Origin: a virus
Direction: 5' to 3' (one strand)
DNA: 38,632 bases
IMG/VR virus record: IMGVR_UViG_3300003886_000016
Location: 1-38,632 of that record
Both the position numbers and the translations under genes were made by a program. The notes under the pieces were generated by a model, which did not search any database, was not told the origin of the DNA, and was given only the letters and a program-made list of their open reading frames with translations. Every line of letters starts with the position of its first letter. Within the stretch, counting starts at the first letter, position 1. Below, in pieces: positions 36,722 to 38,632 of this stretch.

Positions 36722-36890
36722 TATTATCCTCCTGTAGGAAATAGTAATACTCTGACGCTTGACGTTCATCCTGCGGCGGGTGCATCCTGCCCTTCAACTC
36801 ATGTTCGAGACGGTCAAGCAATTGTGGGTCGCTCCATATCAGCGCAAGCACCGTCTCTGCAGTATTTTTTTCAACATCGTCAATTGTCAT
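36711..36890 (-). CDS. Small acidic protein upstream of the annealase (59 aa)
   Basis: ATG 36890 overlaps the gene before as ATGA, and its 3' end overlaps the annealase start. TIDDVEKNTAETVLALIWSD, DRLEHELKGRM and a Tyr-rich end (EYYYFLQED). Helical and acidic. No family recognised; coupling suggests it belongs to the recombination operon. Confidence 0.55.
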   Translation of the reverse strand: MTIDDVEKNTAETVLALIWSDPQLLDRLEHELKGRMHPPQDERQASEYYYFLQEDNNEG

Positions 36891-37075
36891 ACGAGACCCT
36901 TTTCAATCGCCAGCCACTCCGGAAGCTGCACGTATATCTTCCCGCCTTCCTCGACTATTTCAGCTTGTGACTTAGGCAGCCAGACATCCGTGTCGCCATC
37001 GTTGATGAGGATGGCCTGATTCGTTATCATTTTGATATCAACCTGTATTTCAATATCGTTATCGCCTGTGTTCAT
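36887..37075 (-). CDS. Small phage protein, WLPKS type (62 aa)
   Basis: ATGA overlaps on both sides. The segment AILINDGDTDVWLPKSQAE, then YVQLPEWLAIEKGL, is a motif set I recall from many small phage proteins next to recombination or replication genes. An OB-like or small beta-barrel fold is likely. No function established to my knowledge. Confidence 0.65.
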   Translation of the reverse strand: MNTGDNDIEIQVDIKMITNQAILINDGDTDVWLPKSQAEIVEEGGKIYVQLPEWLAIEKGLV

Positions 37076-37185
37076 CCTTCACCTCGATCAATCCAGTCAT
37101 CGTAATCATCAATATGTGCACCATGATTGAACATGCACACAACCGCCGTGGCGAATATCAGGGATATGATTATGATAGTAATCAT
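37072..37185 (-). CDS. Single-span membrane peptide (37 aa)
   Basis: ATGA overlaps the neighbours at both ends. MITIIIISLIFATAVVCMF is one TM helix; the tail HIDDYDDWIDRGEG is acidic. Probably inner-membrane with the acidic part outside or inside undecided. Function unknown. Confidence 0.55.
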   Translation of the reverse strand: MITIIIISLIFATAVVCMFNHGAHIDDYDDWIDRGEG

Positions 37186-37469
37186 TGTGATTCAATCGCC
37201 ATATACTTATTCATTTCACGATCCATCATCTCAAGATCAAGCTGTGCTTTAGCTCTAATTTCACTTCTCCGCTTGTCGAAAAACTCCATAACCTCGTGTG
37301 TTGGGTTATCTGGCATCGGCACGTCAACCTCGAAAGTGATCGGTATTCCTTCGTTCAACGGTGTGATACACACCCCGTCCCATATGTCTTTGTCGTGATA
37401 TGTTTTAAGGATCATACTCTTGTCTTGCCTGATATAACAAAATATATTTTCTGAACCTTTAAGTTTCAT
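37182..37469 (-). CDS. Hypothetical early protein (95 aa)
   Basis: ATG 37469 follows AGGAGGAAGTT. Starts MKLKGSENIFCYIRQDKSM, with DKDIWDGVCITPLNEGI as a beta-rich centre and a long charged helix at the end (VMEFFDKRRSEIRAKAQLDLE). No family recognised. First gene after the structured element 37503-37602, so its expression may depend on it. Confidence 0.6.
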   Translation of the reverse strand: MKLKGSENIFCYIRQDKSMILKTYHDKDIWDGVCITPLNEGIPITFEVDVPMPDNPTHEVMEFFDKRRSEIRAKAQLDLEMMDREMNKYMAIESQ

Positions 37470-37502
37470 AACTTCCTCCTGTTTATTTTATAACTTTGTT
37501 AC

Positions 37503-37602
37503 TTACGACTGGCGGTTAGCTGCAACCGGTTTCGGGCCTTTGTAGCATTTCATCCCGGCGCTTCTACCGACATTCTCTCAAATGACTAACCGCCAGACGT
37601 AA
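37503..37602 (-). ncRNA. Structured RNA candidate with 16-bp closing stem
   Basis: Read on the minus strand, TTACG-T-CTGGCGGTTAG at the 5' end pairs with CTAACCGCCAG-T-CGTAA at the 3' end: 11 bp, one T-T mismatch, 5 bp. Inside, CATT/AATG forms a hairpin, and CGGT/ACCG encloses CGGG/CCCG. The 100-base element fills the gap between two small genes. No U-tract follows. Same overall design as 1184-1263 and 2112-2188. Confidence 0.55.
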
Positions 37603-37609
37603 ATAACAC

Positions 37610-37822
37610 TCAATCAAAAAGAGCTATCACAGAATCAACAACACCCTTATTATACTTCTGTATCTTCTCTTCCAACTCTCGATCCCGCTGCTGCTCGAAC
37701 ATCGCATCCTCAGCGATATCCGCGCAACTGACGCATACTTTCTTGCCATTCACCATCCTGCTATCCCAGCTAATCAATTCGTGACATGCAGGGCAGGTTG
37801 GAAATGGGTCATATGTGTTCAT
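37610..37822 (-). CDS. Small zinc-finger-like protein (70 aa)
   Basis: ATG 37822 with AGGGGCACGCA upstream and an ATGA overlap with the gene before. FPTCPACHELISW and GKKVCVSCADI give two C-x2-C pairs, a zinc ribbon of DksA/TraR-like or HNH-less type; the rest is a charged helix (EQQRDRELEEKIQKYNK). DNA or RNA-polymerase binding is possible; no direct proof. Confidence 0.65.
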   Translation of the reverse strand: MNTYDPFPTCPACHELISWDSRMVNGKKVCVSCADIAEDAMFEQQRDRELEEKIQKYNKGVVDSVIALFD

Positions 37823-37998
37823 TGCGTGCCCCTGTTGGCCCGGCGGGATAGCGCAGCAATTCGATTCCTGACTTTTCTACGCCTTCTAAGTTTTGACTTT
37901 TGATTGTGTCCATTATGCTCTAATCGGTTAGTACGTTGTGCCACTCCTGTCGTGGCAATAATCCCCAAAATTGAAGCTAATAAAATTTTACTTTTCAT
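37819..37998 (-). CDS. Signal-anchored, highly basic protein (59 aa)
   Basis: ATG 37998 follows GGAGGCACGAA. MKSKILLASILGIIATTGVA is a signal peptide or N-terminal anchor, followed by a strongly basic part (KLRRRRKVRNRIAALSRR). An exported or membrane-anchored cationic tail could bind nucleic acid or the cell wall. No family recognised. Overlaps both neighbours. Confidence 0.55.
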   Translation of the reverse strand: MKSKILLASILGIIATTGVAQRTNRLEHNGHNQKSKLRRRRKVRNRIAALSRRANRGTQ

Positions 37999-38146
37999 TT
38001 CGTGCCTCCATTGGATGCTCTCTCTGCCATTCTACCAATTCCTGCATATCCCGCCGTGTCGGCAGTTTTCCAGTTACCAGCGAGCTAAGTAATCCTGGGA
38101 CGTCTGTTATCTCCCATGCTCCGTATTGATCAATGTGCGGAGACAT
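37988..38146 (-). CDS. Small soluble protein (52 aa)
   Basis: ATG 38146 overlaps the membrane peptide before it by 17 bases and its end overlaps the next start. Sequence includes YGAWEITDVPGLLSSLVTG and RDMQELVEWQREHPMEA. Single helical domain by look. The ribosome site is weak (GGTAG), so coupling probably drives translation. No family. Confidence 0.45.
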   Translation of the reverse strand: MSPHIDQYGAWEITDVPGLLSSLVTGKLPTRRDMQELVEWQREHPMEARNEK

Positions 38147-38225
38147 ATACTACCGCGCTGACATAAGCTGCCGCGAACGAAAGCATGACGATAACGCCGA
38201 TGATATTGTTCCAGTGTATATTCAT
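38130..38225 (-). CDS. Single-span membrane peptide (31 aa)
   Basis: ATGA overlap with the pentapeptide gene stop; AGAGG lies upstream. MNIHWNN then IIGVIVMLSFAAAYVSAVVY forms one TM helix with almost no tail. Second gene of the leftward arm. Function unknown. Confidence 0.5.
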   Translation of the reverse strand: MNIHWNNIIGVIVMLSFAAAYVSAVVYVSAH

Positions 38226-38632
38226 TCTTGAACCTCTGCCTTAATCCTCTTCAAATCAGTTTTGATCGCTTCAAGATATGGCATTGCCTCTTCGATAAAT
38301 TCGGCTTCGTTGTCAAAGTATCCAGCTTTATATTTACGCTCAAAAGAGGCAACCGTGTATTTCTCACAGCCGATCTCCATGCACATGGAGATCGGCCCTT
38401 TGCGTTTTGCGACATAAGCAAGGATGAAATATTTAAGATGTGATAAATATATAATCCTTGATCCTATGTTTTTCCCTAAATGCAAATCCGCTGAACGCAA
38501 ATCCGCGAAATGCAAATTCGCTGAACGCAAATCCGCTGAACGCAAATCCGCTGAACGCAAATCCGCTGAACGCAAATCCGCTGAACGCAAATCCGCTGAA
38601 CTCAAATCCGCTGAACGCAAATTCGCTGAACG
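38222..38632 (-). CDS. Pentapeptide-repeat protein, C-terminal part
   Basis: Right-end part of the gene starting at 274 (see the entry at 1-274). The frame is open to the window edge and joins the left part exactly when 38542-38632 is treated as a duplicate of 1-91. After the last repeats (including one variant unit with Phe at 38497), a C-terminal domain of about 85 residues follows: HLGKNIGSRIIYLSHLKYF, PISMCMEIGCEKYTVASF and EFIEEAMPYLEAIKTDLKR. Similar C-terminal domains accompany phage pentapeptide proteins. Function unknown. Confidence 0.85.
   Translation of the reverse strand, partial: RSANLRSADLSSADLRSADLRSADLRSADLRSADLRSANLHFADLRSADLHLGKNIGSRIIYLSHLKYFILAYVAKRKGPISMCMEIGCEKYTVASFERKYKAGYFDNEAEFIEEAMPYLEAIKTDLKRIKAEVQE
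38482..38632. repeat. 15-base tandem repeat array, right part
   Basis: Ten units of the same 15-mer as at 1-135; the last six plus one base (38542-38632) duplicate the first 91 bases of the window. The unit at 38497 is degenerate (cgcgaaat). These are coding pentapeptide repeats. Copy number at the join cannot be fixed from this sequence. Confidence 0.95.

Noticed and set aside
37833-37876. tRNA fragment or attachment site (ATTCGATTCC looks like a T loop)
   Set aside because: Flanking bases do not pair as a T stem, and the region codes the basic 59-residue protein on the minus strand.

Overview
This window is an essentially complete genome of a tailed double-stranded DNA phage with a short-tail (P22-like podovirus) virion plan. 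Its first 91 bases are identical to its last 91 (1-91 = 38542-38632), so the unique unit is 38,541 bases. When the overlap is collapsed, one pentapeptide-repeat gene reads in frame through the join, which supports a circular or circularly permuted molecule. The overlap lies wholly inside a 15-base tandem repeat, so the exact repeat number at the join is uncertain. The P22-type coat, gp4-like and gp10-like tail proteins, NinB, Rad52/RecE-type recombination genes and an M15 endolysin point to a Gram-negative, probably proteobacterial, host; this is inference. No integrase and no full-size CI repressor were seen, so lifestyle is open.

Layout. (a) 275-469 is a divergent control region next to a small HTH gene (470). 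(b) 470-8935, plus strand, is the early/replication arm: small accessory genes, a DUF6291-type protein carrying phased repeats, a Toprim primase-helicase, DUF4326, NinB, an HNH protein and a DUF1064 nuclease, almost all joined by ATGA or GTGA overlaps. (c) 8974-11127, minus strand, is an accessory cluster: a secreted NPY-repeat protein, an HTH protein, a DNA methyltransferase-like protein, small proteins and two cassettes sharing the same ribosome-binding leader and 3' tail. (d) 11332-33088, plus strand, is the late arm: an HTH/zinc-ribbon protein, terminase small and large subunits, portal, scaffold, coat, gp4 and gp10 homologues, injection proteins, a 1793-residue polyvalent ejected protein with a metalloprotease motif, tailspike and lysis genes. 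(e) 33103-38541 and on to 274, minus strand, is a second early-type arm: pentapeptide protein, small membrane proteins, Rad52-like annealase, RecE-like exonuclease, SSB-like protein and accessory genes.

How the parts work together. The minus-strand recombination genes (annealase, exonuclease, SSB-like) and the plus-strand NinB, HNH and DUF1064 nucleases make a replication/recombination set that would supply concatemers for packaging. The late arm is punctuated by a recurrent sequence, TTGAC-N7-GATGACGATGC or its core, which overlaps the stop codon before the terminase block, portal, coat and tailspike. It is a candidate phage-specific late promoter or activator site, and the HTH/zinc-ribbon protein at the head of the arm is a possible partner.

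The most unusual content is: (1) that late motif; (2) four gene-free spots (1085-1179, 1184-1263, 2112-2188, 37503-37602) that each fold on paper into a long closing stem around a multibranch interior, one of them with tRNA acceptor/T-arm geometry; (3) paired gene cassettes with duplicated leaders and tails; (4) a large set of very short, translationally coupled genes (24-60 residues).
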